Source: Castor canadensis (Eukaryota; Chordata; Mammalia; Rodentia; Castoridae). From it: 64,000 nt of DNA. Every line of letters begins with the position of its first letter. Positions within the stretch are counted from its first letter, which is position 1. Below the pieces are notes generated by a model that saw only the letters and a list, made by a program, of their open reading frames with translations, was not told the DNA's origin and did no database searches. Below, piece by piece: positions 1-11,180 of the stretch. The stretch is from contig NC_133390.1 in the NCBI RefSeq assembly GCF_047511655.1, forward strand, positions 128,517,583 to 128,581,582, read 5' to 3'. Made by a program: the position numbers and the translations under genes.

Positions 1-3000
1 CCCCAGCCTTGGGAAACTTGGAAGGTGCACAGTCTTGAGTGTGGAAGGGTCCATTAGCGATGAATTCAGTTAAAAAAAAAAACTTATGTAGCTCATCAAA
101 AGCAAGCGTGGCATGGGTGGTTTCTTTCCCTGTTCTTTCCTTTACTTTTCACTCTTGGAAAACAAGAGGCCTAGAATTATAGCAATACATCCAGGTTATA
201 CTAAATAAAGGGCCAGTGTTAACACAAGGAAGAACTTGTAGGTGCTCTACTTCCAAGATGTTGAAAACTTTCAGCCTACTCTTAAGTGTGGCAGTGGGCC
301 CTAACCTGTGGCCTCTAAGGGTGGACAAAACTTGAGTGAGAAAAAAGGGCTAGAAGGTAGAAGTTAAAGCAAGACACTTGAGGAAGCTTAAGAGAAGGAG
401 GAGTTCTTGGACTCTCACATAGGGTGGATTGTATACGGGAGGAAGGGCAAATTGATGGCAAAGAAGAGCAGTGTAGAGGGGATGCCCAAGTTTGATCCTT
501 CAAGAAATGAGTAGCTTTGTGGAGTTCTGAACCTGAGCACCATGGCTTTCCTGTTACTCACATGATAATTTAGGTAGCATCTGCCAGCAAAAGAAGCACC
601 ATTTTCTCTCCCTTGGGTGACTTGTGAATGTCCTTTGTGGGGCTTAGGGGTGACTCAGGGAAGACACGTAAGATTTCACTATCTTTTTCCTAACCCTAAT
701 TGTTCCCTCTTAGATCTATGGGTTGAAACTTAGAATATCTGTTCCACTGGGTAGTTAAGATATGCTGGGTCTTAACACAAGTCTGGCTCCTGTGGTGGTC
801 CCAGGAGCCATACCAGTGGGGCAACAGGGACCTCAGACCTAGGTCTTCCTACCAAAGAGCTTTTGGATAAGTGGACTAATCATGGTGCCTGCTTGGAAGC
901 TGTGATAGAGGTTATGGTTGTGTATATATTTTCAAATCAATTGTGCTGTGTGTGCATGCATGTGTATGTGTGCTGCGCGTGCGTGCGTATGTGTGCTGCC
1001 AGTGATGTCTTGGTGGCCTGAGCTGAGCTGCCTTTTTTCCTTCACTGTAATGCCATGCCACTTGTCAGTTATAATTAAGCTGTCATTCACAACTAATAAA
1101 GTCATTGTGACCAGCAAGAGACTGCTGAAATAGTTCTCTTCTCTGTACACCACCAACACATCACTGAACTGCTTGTCAACATCATCATCATTGTCTTCCT
1201 GTGGTTAAGATCGTTATTAATAATGATGATTGTGATCATTAGGCCTAGGAAAAAAATAATGATAAAATGGCTCTAATTAGGCATTATACATACAATGCAT
1301 TCTTGTCATTATGTTGTCTAGTATTCATTATAGTCATTATAATCACTATAAAAATATGAACTTCTGCTTGAGTTTGTCTTCTGTATGATAAAGGCATCTT
1401 AAGACATGGTCTTGTTAGCTTTCATTTCATTCTCTTGAGGGGAGAACAAGTTTCAAGAATGGTGCTATGTGTTGGAGTAAATATACGCCCTAGGGGATAT
1501 AAGAGAACTCCAGGAACCCAAACCAAAATGCAATGAAATAAATAGTGGGGAGATACATAGCAAGGAGATGTATTTGATGTGGCACAGTCTAAAATGAAAA
1601 ATATTTCAGATACCTCATTCTCCCATTTTCACTTTGTAGTTTGCCTCTGCCATTTCCCAGCTGTGTGACCTTAAGATGCTGCTTCTGCCTTTCTGAGCAC
1701 AGTGTTATTTTCCTGTTGCAATTGTCATTTGAATGTCTAAAAATGTAAAAGGAGATGGCTTTATAACCCTAATTTATAGCTAGGAGAGATTTTTAAGTAG
1801 ATTTATCACTTTGGTACATTGGTTAGCCTCTAGTCTGACTGAAGTCAGACCTAATCTGCAATTTGCTTCAGTCAACTGCTGCCTATGGGCTCTGCTGCCT
1901 CCAATTCCCTCAACTCCCTGCATCCTTGGGCAGAGGTGGGGGCCAGGAGGCAGCTGGTGAAGAAGGAGGTCTCAGGAAGAAAGCTCTGAAAACCTGTGGA
2001 GATGGCTTGTTGATATGCCTTCCCCTCCCCACCATTAGCCCACATGGTGGGCATCTGAACTCAGCCCCTCCTCCACAATGACCTCTGGGACTTCCTGCTC
2101 CCTTCTGGGTGGTTCTTGCTCTTCCATATGAGTCACTCCACACCCTGGGACTCTCTGAAAACCCTGCAGTAGGCTAAGCATGGGATGACTCTGAGCGAGA
2201 TCCACCTTATTAAGTTAGGCCTTTGAGGTTTGGCCTTGTTTGTTACATCAGCTGGCACATTATCCTGACTGCTATGGACATGGACAGATGTTCCTGAAAG
2301 GTGTGGTGTTGACAAGGTGGGACCTCAAGGAAGGGAGACATTCCATTCTTGGTTGGATCAGAGTTCTGCTGTTTCTGGCTTCAATCCTCCTTTGTTCTCC
2401 TTAGTAATAACCCCAACATCTGTCTAGAGACACACAGCTTGCATCTACTGCCCTGGATGACTCTCACAGATGATAAACAGAAGAGAAGAATGTCCCAGGA
2501 GGACCAGAGTCAGGCACTGCACATTCTTTAACTGGTTTTTCTGCTGGGCCTTAGTGAACTACATCCCCCCAGACCCCCCACCCCCAACGTGCTCCTGCTC
2601 TGGCTGTTCCTTGAGGTGTGTGGCTGTTGATCACATCCACAGTCTTCTGACTGTGGAGGTGAGCAGAAGAGTGGTGGCATAGACCCACAGGGAGAAGTGT
2701 GCGATGGCTGTAATTTCAGGCTAACGAGTACTCCACAGGCTCCTTTGCTGGTTGCCAGCGCTCGGCTTTGTGTGCTGGAAACATCTTGAACAAAATGTCA
2801 GGGAGAGCATTTCAGCAGAGGCCTGCTGACTGAGGCCTGGGGCTGGGAGGCTGCCACCTGCCCTGCCTCTCGGAGGTAATTATGTCAGTCTCGCAAGGCC
2901 AACGTGGATATGTTAGTGCACTTCCTTTAGGAAGGGAATTTTCATTGGCTCAGCTCCTTTGAAGCTGCATAGCGTTACTGTCTCCAGGTGTGCAAGAGAT

Positions 3001-4335
3001 GTAGGGTGTTTGGAGAGGATAAAGGGAAGGGGGCACAGTGTGGAGGGCAGGGTAGGATTGGCAGTAGGGGAAGGGTGAGGGGTGGGGAGCAAGTGCTCCT
3101 GAGCCAGAGAGGGACCTACATGCTAATTTTGGCAACATTTAATTAAATGATAAATTGGAAAAATTCTGTTATTATTACCACCCAACTTTTTGACTGTGGA
3201 AGCTTAATGTCTTCTCTATTAATGTTATAGTTTGGAAGCATTTTCTTTCTTCTTTGATTGCTAATTTGCATTAGGAAGAGGAAATGTGTCTGATAGCTTT
3301 TGAAAGGAAAATATTTTCAAAATTTGCTGAAAACAGAGCTTTTATGCTTTCCTTTTCTTCCTAATACTTTTTGTTTGGGGTGGGAGGAGGGAGGGTGAAA
3401 ATCTAAAGAATAAGGCTTTTATTTGGCAAAGAAGAAAGTGCAAAGCAAGTCCTCATTGGGAACATTTTTAAAATGTGGGCCTTCTCCAAGTCACCTTCAC
3501 TGGATCTAGGTCTTAAACGGCTCCTATGACCTGGGGCAGCATCAGGTTCTAGAAGAAGAAGAAACAGCATCATTCTCTTACTTTGTATAGCCAAAGTCGA
3601 GTGACCAACACAAAAAGGGGCTCCTACCCAGTTTCTCTAGAGGGCAAGAAATTCTGTTTTGGCTAAAATTACAAGAACAAGAGATGGGAAGTGAGGCAAA
3701 TCACTAAAGGTCATTTGGCCACAAAATATAACTGCAAACTGATGAGTCCTCATGTCTTGAATGGCCTTACAAATTAGGTCTAACAACCAGTCAGTCCCAA
3801 GCTTTGGAATTTCCAAACATGTTTTGAGAAGTGGAGTGCATATGCAGCCTCTCAAAGGCAGTTTTTCAAAGCACAAGCCAATATTGCTAACGTTTAGTTT
3901 GCTCATTCTCTTCTTTAGCTCTAAGTCAGCCATATTATTTCACTCAAGTAGCCAGACCCATGTGTAGAACAACAAAAGCCTAAATAAACCCAGTTGAAAC
4001 AATGCATGTACCAGGGGCAGTTATGAAGAACAAGAAAAATTCCTGTCCTTGGTCCTTGGTTCTGAAGACTCAGAATTGAACCTATTTCTGGGTTGAACCA
4101 CACATCTCATTTTGCACAGGACTTTCTTCATTTTGAAACTGGGTAGGAGCAGTTTCCATTGTTTTTTCTGCAAGTCAACAAGTAAATTTTAAAAAGTCCT
4201 TTTACATTTGAAGAAACAGGATTTTATAAAGGAAAAGCAATTTATCTAATGTTACCTCACAAGTAGGCTGATGAAATGTCCTTATTTTTTTGAGACAGAT
4301 GAATTTCCTGGGACATGGGAGTCTAGGTGGTTGGT
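1..4335. other. unique DNA, no gene recognised
   Basis: I see no convincing exon, RNA gene or young transposon here. Every open frame is short (under 100 codons) and none resembles a protein family I know. A TG/CG-alternating tract lies at about 945-1000. A weak MIR-like stretch lies at 1640-1720. A GC-richer, non-repetitive stretch at about 2690-2960 could be conserved non-coding DNA. The rest is ordinary AT-rich mammalian sequence. Confidence 0.6.
1640..1725 (+). repeat. MIR SINE fragment
   Basis: The stretch reads like the central MIR core: 'tgccatttcccagctgtgtg' followed by 'acctt', then a degraded version of the part normally mentioning cytosine-rich 'cctctctgagc'. It is short and diverged, so the family call is tentative. 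Confidence 0.45.
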
Positions 4336-4339
4336 AGCT

Positions 4340-4400
4340 ATTTTTAAGCACTTTTATTAGCATATATTAGTTGTACAGGGGGGATTCATTGTGACAGGTT
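4340..4400 (-). repeat. short L1 3'-end fragment
   Basis: The motif 'ttttattagcatatattag' followed by 'ttgtacagggggg' and 'attgtgaca' recurs near 11520, 18235 and 30260. In those places it is the minus-strand 3' end of an older L1 type. Only this terminal stub is present here. Confidence 0.5.
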
Positions 4401-4775
4401 CGTGTCTATTTTGAACAATAAGATATGATGGAAATGATGCCATGCATGTTTTGCCCAGTTCCCTTGGAATAAGCATTCTTGGGCCCTTCCCCTGTGAAAC
4501 TCAGTCACCATGCTGTGAGAAGTCCAAGTCCACATAGGTGCTTCAATTGACAGTATTAGTAGAGCCCAGACTTCAGGTGAGCCTTGCCCTAGCACCAGAT
4601 GTAGGAGTGAAGGAGGCTCCAGGTGTGTCTCCCCCAGCCATTTGAGTGGCCCTTGCTGAGATTCCAGACACTCTGGTGCAGAGACAAGCCATCCATGCTA
4701 TGTTTTGCTCAAATTCCTGACCACAGTATCCGTGAGCGTAATAGACTGGAGCCTGTTTTAGCACATTAAATTTGC
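4400..4775 (+). repeat. possible ancient LTR fragment
   Basis: The stretch just after a short L1-type 3' end (about 4340-4400) has the flavour of old ERVL/MaLR-type LTR sequence, including a 'cgtgagcgtaatagactgg' stretch near 4733. Divergence is high. It could also be unrelated unique sequence. Confidence 0.25.
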
Positions 4776-4920
4776 AGTGGCTTTTAATTCAGAAATATAT
4801 AATTGGAACCATGTGAAAGAATGTGTATTTTTTGTCTAAGAAGTTAGGCTTCACTCTCAGTTACAAAACTGACATGTGCACTCTAAAGACATAAGTCCCA
4901 GCCTGCTGCCCTCTCTGCTC

Positions 4921-4960
4921 TTATTTATTTTAATTAATTAACTGATTAATTAATTAATTT
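4921..4960. repeat. TTTA/ATTA-rich simple repeat
   Basis: A run of TTAT and TTAA/ATTAATT units directly precedes the 3' (poly-T) side of a minus-strand SINE. It probably derives from the SINE's A-rich tail. Confidence 0.7.
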
Positions 4961-5164
4961 GAAGGGGACTGAACTCCAGGGCTTCACGCTTGCTAGGCAA
5001 GGATTTAACCACTTGAGCCACATCCCCAGTCCTTTTGCTTTAGTTTTTTTTCTTTTTCAGATAGGGTCTCTATAACTTTGCCTTGGTTGCTCTCCAGCCA
5101 AGATCCTCCTATCTCCACCTCCTGAGTAGCTTGGACCACAGACATGTGCTACCATGCTCAGTTC
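4961..5164 (-). repeat. composite B1 + ID-like SINE
   Basis: Read on the minus strand, the element begins with a B1-like (7SL-derived) half containing 'gctactcaggaggtggagat' and a 'gagaccctatct' end. An A-rich linker follows, then a tRNA/ID-like half with 'ggggatgtggctcaagtggt' and 'gcctagcaagcgtg'. This B1-plus-ID architecture recurs at 5999, 9030, 12515, 17962 and 34486 and is the characteristic SINE of the window. Confidence 0.85.
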
Positions 5165-5439
5165 CCTGCCCTTGAAAGCTCATGTTTGCTATTTTTGCTA
5201 ACTACTGTAAAAATCAGTACATTATAGGATTTTCTTGACATTCTTTGTTGGAGTAATCTGAAAACTTTCCACAGGACATTAGCATTGTTGCTCAGAGGAA
5301 ATACTAGGAATTTATGGAGAAAGAAAAGGTTGCAGGAGCCCTCTCCCTTGCTATGGTTTGGACTTCTGCCACTTTTAAAGCTCCTCAGTGTAACTCATGT
5401 TTGAGGCATTCTCCGTGGACTGGGTGAAAGGCTACTCTG

Positions 5440-5690
5440 ATGAGAATCGAAGTGTGAAGGCAGTTAGAGGTTGAGGATTGGGCTTAGGTTTTGCTGTTAA
5501 CCTAGTTCAGTTAGAACCCTGGCTCTACCATTTACTGACTGTGAGGCCTGGAGTGTTAGTGAGCCTCTTTGAACTCAAGTTTTCCATTTCATCTGATGCA
5601 TACACACAGGGTTGGCTTTGGGAAGATGTAGGAGGTGCACATAAAGTGCATGGCACCCAGTGAACATGCATGATGTTTCGAGCCCATCTT
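5440..5690 (+). repeat. MIR SINE
   Basis: The order of MIR landmarks is preserved: 'ccctggctctaccatttact' and 'gactgtgag', then a degraded 'cctctttgaactcaagttttc', then 'gtgcatggcacccagtgaa' near the 3' end. It is heavily diverged, as expected for this ancient mammalian SINE. Confidence 0.7.
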
Positions 5691-5998
5691 AACTTAGGAA
5701 CATTTTGAAAGACATGTCATGATCTGGAGAAAATGATATTCAGTGGGATTCCTGAGAAAGAAAAAGGTGTCTTCGTGGGAAAGCATTCTTTAAGTACTTT
5801 GAGTAGTACTATTGATTCCCCTCACCCCACTGCCTCAAGATGTCAGGGATATTCTAACTTTATTTTGTGTTACTGATGAAGGTAATCCTGTTGGTTGTTC
5901 CAGAGATGCTGAAAGTGATCCTGGAAGCATTCAAGCTCTCTGAACAAACCCTCCCCACATGTCTTCAGGAAGCCACCTCCAATCCCGAGGTGCTTCAT

Positions 5999-6326
5999 AT
6001 TTTTTTTTTTGGTGATATTGGAATTTGAACTTAGGTCCTTGAGCTTGCTAGGCGAGTGCTCTGTCACTTGAGCCATTCCTCCAGCCCTTTTTTTTGCTTT
6101 AGTTATTGCTTAGATAGGGTCTCATGTTTTTGCTGAGCAGCTTCTGAACATGATACTACTATTTATACCTCCCAAGTGCTGAGACAATAGGCACACTACC
6201 ATGCCCATATTATTTGTTGAGATGGACTCTCATTAACCTTTTGCCTAGGCTTGAACCACAGTCCTCCTGATTTTTAACTCCTGTGTAGGTAGGATTGCAG
6301 TCATGTACCACTGTGCCCAACCCCTA
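5999..6326 (-). repeat. composite B1/ID SINE with 11-bp TSD
   Basis: This is a minus-strand SINE with a T-rich tail at its left edge, an ID-like half ('gcttgctaggcgagtgctct') and B1-like sequence to the right. It is bounded by a perfect 11-bp target-site duplication, 'aggtgcttcat', at 5988-5998 and 6327-6337. The duplication fixes the ends and shows insertion by L1-type target-primed reverse transcription. At about 328 bp it appears to hold an extra B1-like unit. Confidence 0.88.
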
Positions 6327-6337
6327 AGGTGCTTCAT

Positions 6338-7008
6338 CTGAATGCTGACATTCTTCTGGAAACTGGAAAAGGACTAAAGGTGTTATAGAATTAGAGAGGG
6401 AGGGAATCAAGGCAACAGACACAAAAGGAATAGAATTTGTGAGCATGTAGATGTGAGGAGGGAGGGCTTTGACTGTTAGAACTGGGAATCAGGAGACAGG
6501 TGAGCTGAGTCTATAAATGGCAGGGTGATCTTGGGATTATGTTTTCTCTTTTTTAAGATTGTGCTTCAGTTGGGATTGTTTCTTTATACTTATTTTTTCT
6601 GATACAGGAGTAAGACTAACTTAATTTCTGGGAGACAAAACTTTTGAGCCAGATTCTTTGGCCTCTTTGTAAAATTAAGGAATCCTTCAGTCTGCTAACA
6701 TTTTTATAACCTAGTAAAATATTTAGTGGCTTTCCTCACAAATTCTGGTGCCTTGCTCAGAAATAACATAGTTGGCAGCAAGGATTGATAAAATCCAAAA
6801 TTAATGTAAAAAATGGTATTTGTTTGCCCACAGTATAATTTCATACGGACCCAATGTTTACCCAGACCTTGGGTCTGTGCATTCCTGCCTGTGATTATCA
6901 TGCATATCATACTCTTTAACTTCTTTCTGTTCAAGAACATAGGGTGTAAATCAAAATCTGGAGCTGGATTTCAAAGATTGGCATAGGTTATCGAGTATCA
7001 GAGCTGTG
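6338..7008. other. unique DNA, nothing recognised
   Basis: No gene, RNA or clear repeat is visible. The reading frames present are short and have no recognisable similarity. Confidence 0.5.
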
Positions 7009-7150
7009 AGCCAGGCATGGTTGCAGTGCCCATGATCCCAGCACTCAGGAAGCTAAGGCAAGAGGATTGTGAATTCAAGACCAGCCTCAGCTACATAGTG
7101 AGACCCTATTCCCCCAAACCAAAGCAAACCAAACGAACCGAAGAAACAAA
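7009..7150 (+). repeat. B1 SINE
   Basis: This is a monomeric 7SL-derived B1. It has 'gagccaggcatggttgcagt' (box A region), 'cccagcactcaggaagctaa' and 'ttcaagaccagcctcagcta', then 'catagtgagaccctatt' and an A-rich tail with CAAAC repeats to about 7150. Confidence 0.85.
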
Positions 7151-7246
7151 AAACTCAATCAGAGGTAGAGAACAGATTTCGGGAACTAACTAGTAGGGGA
7201 AACAATGTAATAAATATTGATGAGTGGTCAAATCCTTTGTGTCATC

Positions 7247-7291
7247 TTAGATATCTATCTATCTATCTATCTATCATCTATCTGTCTATCT
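7247..7291. repeat. (ATCT)n microsatellite
   Basis: About ten ATCT tetranucleotides with a few interruptions (ATC, TGTC). This is probably a length-variable locus. Confidence 0.95.
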
Positions 7292-7729
7292 CAACAACTT
7301 GCAACCTTTCTTGACATTAACAACTTTGTTAAGGGAATTATTGTAAAGAAAGGTTAGTGTTGTGCTAGGTGTCTAAACATAGACTATGCATGTTGTAAAT
7401 TCAAGTGTCCTTAAAGGATTACAGGAAAAATGTTTCATTATACATAACAATAAAAATACATGCATTTGGATTTAAATAATACTAGTATTGGACACAGGAT
7501 GATAAACTATAGCTTGCAATTTCAGAAAAAATGTGGCTGAAATAAATTAAAATGATTTCTTTCAGCAAAATGTTACAAACCCTGCAAATATTACTGAATG
7601 CCAAAGCTATTAACCAGAGAAGATTATATTGAGGGAAAGAAATTTAATACTTTTGAATACTCATTAAGTGCCAGATACTTAAATATATATTGTCTTCTTG
7701 AACACTCATAATAATCCTTGATGTAAGTA

Positions 7730-7815
7730 TTATTATTTTCACAGATGAGGACACTGAGGGGAATAGAGGTTAAGGATTTGACTAGTCTCTTATGGCAAGT
7801 GAATACAAATGGTGA
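7730..7815 (-). repeat. MIR SINE fragment
   Basis: 'cacagatgaggacactgagg' followed by a degraded 'gaggttaagg' is the standard minus-strand MIR core. Confidence 0.6.
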
Positions 7816-8324
7816 ATCTATTATTTTTACCATATCTCTTTAGCCACTAAATATACTCTCCCTCCATTAGTTAGGTTTCTACAGTGTTGATACATTTGAT
7901 TCAGAAGATATTTTTCTTCAAAATTAAAAATAAATAAAGCAAAGTCCAAGACATGGAAAGTTTCTTCTTCACATTTGATGAAAGTTGGCAAATGACCATC
8001 TGTCACTGCCTCTTCAGTCTCCCACAGAGAGAAGAATGTATTCACAAGTACAGCCCAAAGACTGGGCTGTGTTGAGTGTTTTCAGACGTAGAATAATGAG
8101 ACTGAAGACAATGAGTGAGGGTATTAAAGAAGGGTTGGCTGTCTACTTGAGAGGGTTTGCAATGTCACTGCTGTAGAAGGCAATCCAAGGTCTTCTCTTT
8201 CTGAGACCAGAAGCTGAACTTGTCAGTGCCTCAGATTGGATGAGCCTCTTGGGACTGAGGTGCTTATAGTAGGGCATTTGTTTATTAATTTACAAGCTCA
8301 AATTTGATTTCCTCTGACCATAAT

Positions 8325-8350
8325 AATACTGGTGCCACCACACCAGTATT
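8325..8350. repeat. short inverted repeat (hairpin)
   Basis: Arms 'aatactggtg' (8325-8334) and 'caccagtatt' (8341-8350) are perfect reverse complements around a 6-nt spacer. Nothing links it to an element end. Confidence 0.7.
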
Positions 8351-8719
8351 GAGGAGGTACTAAGCTAATGGTGGTGTAGACTTTGTACACTGAAGGTTTA
8401 TTAGTGAATAGACTCAGAAGGAATGGAATTGTGACCATGTGGGTATTTTCTTTAGGACATAGCTGGGAAAATGCCACTTTAGTGACCAGGTATTCTGCTC
8501 TGATAGTTAACTACTGCAACACTCTGATTCTTTAGTGCCTCTTTTCCTAAACTCCATACAGTTTTTAGCTCCTTTTAAAAGAGTCATTAATTTAATTGTT
8601 TAAAGTAATGTTTTTAAAAAAACAACCCAGTAACCTTTATTGAGTCCCCATAAAGCCCTGGTCTTTACTGTCCTGATGTGGGAATGAAGTATATAAGGAG
8701 GGACTAACATTGCACTTTT

Positions 8720-8779
8720 TTTTGGCTAAGAGATAACACTACAAGAAGTATTTTGGCTAAGAGATAACACTACAGGAAG
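8720..8779. repeat. 31-bp tandem duplication
   Basis: The unit starting 'ttttggctaagagataacac' at 8720 is repeated at 8751. The two copies differ at one base (acaag versus acagg) over about 29 compared bases. The low divergence suggests a fairly recent local duplication. Confidence 0.9.
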
Positions 8780-9029
8780 CGAAGCTGTAATTGTTATATA
8801 TAATTTTCACTAAAGATGGGCATTATAAGGGCTTATGTAAATTAACTATTACTATATTAAAAGTTTCTTTTAAATCATTCAAAGGTAATATGGCATGGTT
8901 GGAATTATTCATTCTAATAATGGTTTGTTTCTCTTTAAGTAACTGATAGATATCTAATAAGTATTCACTATATACAAGTTGATTGCTAGACACAATGAAT
9001 GAACAGGATAAGATAGTTTCTTCCATTAT

Positions 9030-9339
9030 GGCTGGGTGCAGTGGCTCACACCTGTATTCATAGCTACTCAGGAGGCAGAGATTGGGATGTTCACAGTTCT
9101 AAGCCAGGCTGGTCAAAAAGTTAGTGAGACTCCATCTCAATCAATAAGCCAAGTGTGGTGGTTCAGCCTGTTATCCAAACTATGTCAGAGGTCATAGGTA
9201 GGACATCTGCCTGGGCAAAAACATGAGACCCTCCATGAAAAATAAGAAAAGCAAAAAAGGGCTGGGGCATGGCTTAAGTGGTAGAATACCTGTCTTGCAA
9301 GAGTGAGGTTCTGAGTTCAAACCCCAGTACCACAAGAAA
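9030..9339 (+). repeat. composite B1/ID SINE with TSD
   Basis: A 5' B1-like unit ('ggctgggtgcagtggctcac', 'gctactcaggaggcagagat') is followed by a second degenerate B1-like stretch near 9155. The 3' ID-like unit reads 'ggctggggcatggcttaagt', 'ctgagttcaaaccccagtac', then a short A-rich end. The flanks 'agtttcttccat' at 9015-9026 and 9340-9351 form a perfect 12-bp target-site duplication. Extended, 16 of 17 bases match. Confidence 0.92.
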
Positions 9340-9351
9340 AGTTTCTTCCAT

Positions 9352-11080
9352 CATGGAGCACTTGCTTTAAATCCCAAGATAAAATATTCATAGAAGCAAG
9401 TGTGATTGTAGAGGGTTGTGGCCAGTGGGTAGCATGTCCTACCATTGGGAAAGATGGTCCAGAGCAGTGTAAAATGGCATTAACCCAAGTTATAGAAGTT
9501 AATCAGTGTTCTTCACTCCTAGAAGAGAGAAGGTTATTCCCTCAGGCATGAAGGATATTCAGGTTCCCAAGAGATTCCTATTTTCAATTTACCTGCCTTT
9601 TTGGGGGACAGCTCTGCACTCATGTGGTAGCATAGATGACTGTATTCTAGTATTTTCCTGGAGCACTTTCTATAATTTACTGCTGTCCAAAACATTATTA
9701 GAATCATAACTGAGAAAAACAATGTTGCATGATGAATTTCATAAAGGAAGTGTAGTTAATTTTTTCTTTTTTGAGATGCAAATATTTCCTTCCAGACCCA
9801 AGATTGCAGTGAATCCAGAATGAATAATAATGACTCCCTCAAAGTTTTGTCCTGTGGGGTGAGTCATGAGCCTGTGCTGAGGAATATTATAGGAAACACC
9901 TTGCTGGGCTGCGGAGAGAATGTGCCTGGGAATGTATTTTATCATTTAATGCAAAGAATAGAGAAAATTAAATCTATTGAACACGTTACCTCATTGATAG
10001 TCTAGCGTGGCTCATTGAAAACACCTCCACCTTTGGCCATTTTGGGGTTACTTGTTGCTGTCTGGTAGCATGGGCAGGAGAGGAGAGAGTAATGGAAACA
10101 GGTCTGTCTCTATTATGAATTGCTCACTGTCAGGAAAGAGATAATGATTAATGATAAGAGAAATAACAATCATTAATGAGCTGAAGAAAATGAGTCTAAA
10201 TGAAATTATTTCCACTCACCAGATGATATGACTTCATTAGTCCAGTTCTCCACATCCAATATGGTAGCCATTATCTACATGTAGCTATTTATGTTTGTAT
10301 TTAAATAAGTCAAAATAACATAAAATAAATCTCAGTTCCTCATTTGTGCTGGTAGCACTATGAGTAATGACTGGTGCTGTCATCACTTGTGGCTCTGGAA
10401 CTAGCCTATTGGACAGCACAAGAGAGGGAACATTTCCTTTATTGGACAGCATTGGTTGAGGACATAGCAGGGAAAGAATGTGACCTAGCAATGGAGCCAG
10501 TGGTCCATTTTGCAGAGCAATGTGTCATGATGCTTTATTCTTCCCATCCTCCTTCTTGCTTTGGTCATCCCATTACATTATTGGTGCTTTGTTTGGAGCT
10601 GGTACAAATGAATCATGTGTACTCAATTATTTGAGAATATTTTCCCCATAAACCAAATGTATGTTTTATGTCTACAGATTTTTGGTTTTTTCCTCTCTTT
10701 GCTTCTTCCTTTTATTGACTTTGTAGAATAACCAATTTAGCACACCAGCATAGACTCTTCTGTGAACTGTGAAAAAATTCTAGCTGGGAAAGTTGATTGA
10801 AATAAATGATTTAGGGAGACTTTTGAATAATTTGTATACTTTAAATCTTCCTATTCACCTGCTTCCCCTTATCACAGATAACCAAGAGTTAGATATAGTT
10901 GTTATTAAAGAGAAAAATTAAGTGAGAGACTGACAGACAGATGAAGAGGACTGAAAAAGGCAGTGACAAACAAGTGAGGAGATGGATAAAAGGAGAGATA
11001 TTATTGAGTGCTTTTTCTGAGAATATTATTAGGCTAGGTTATTCTTTTGCGTACTTTCTTTTAAAAACTATTGAATAGAT
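9352..11080. other. unique DNA, candidate non-coding element
   Basis: No gene or recognised young repeat. The 9820-10240 part is compositionally unlike its neighbours. It carries AP-1-like 'tgagtcatg' (about 9860) and a dense run of TAAT/ATTA homeodomain-type cores at about 10140-10190. Such clusters can mark conserved regulatory DNA, but conservation cannot be judged from one sequence. Confidence 0.4.
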
Positions 11081-11084
11081 TTAT

Positions 11085-11180
11085 ATCTTGATTTTATAGA
11101 TAAGGAAATAGTCTCAGAGAGGGATTTCACTTGCTCAGGATCCATACAACTAGTTCTAAGGTTTGAATTCAAGCTTTCTT
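11085..11180 (-). repeat. MIR SINE fragment
   Basis: 'ttatagataaggaaatagtc' and 'tcagagaggg', then 'tttgaattcaagc', match the minus-strand MIR layout. It is diverged. Confidence 0.55.

Larger units (their letters stand above)
7816..9014. other. unique DNA with small local repeats
   Basis: No gene is recognised. The stretch holds a 10-bp-arm inverted repeat (8325-8350) and a 31-bp tandem duplication (8720-8779), listed separately. The remainder is AT-rich sequence without recognised repeats. Confidence 0.5.
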
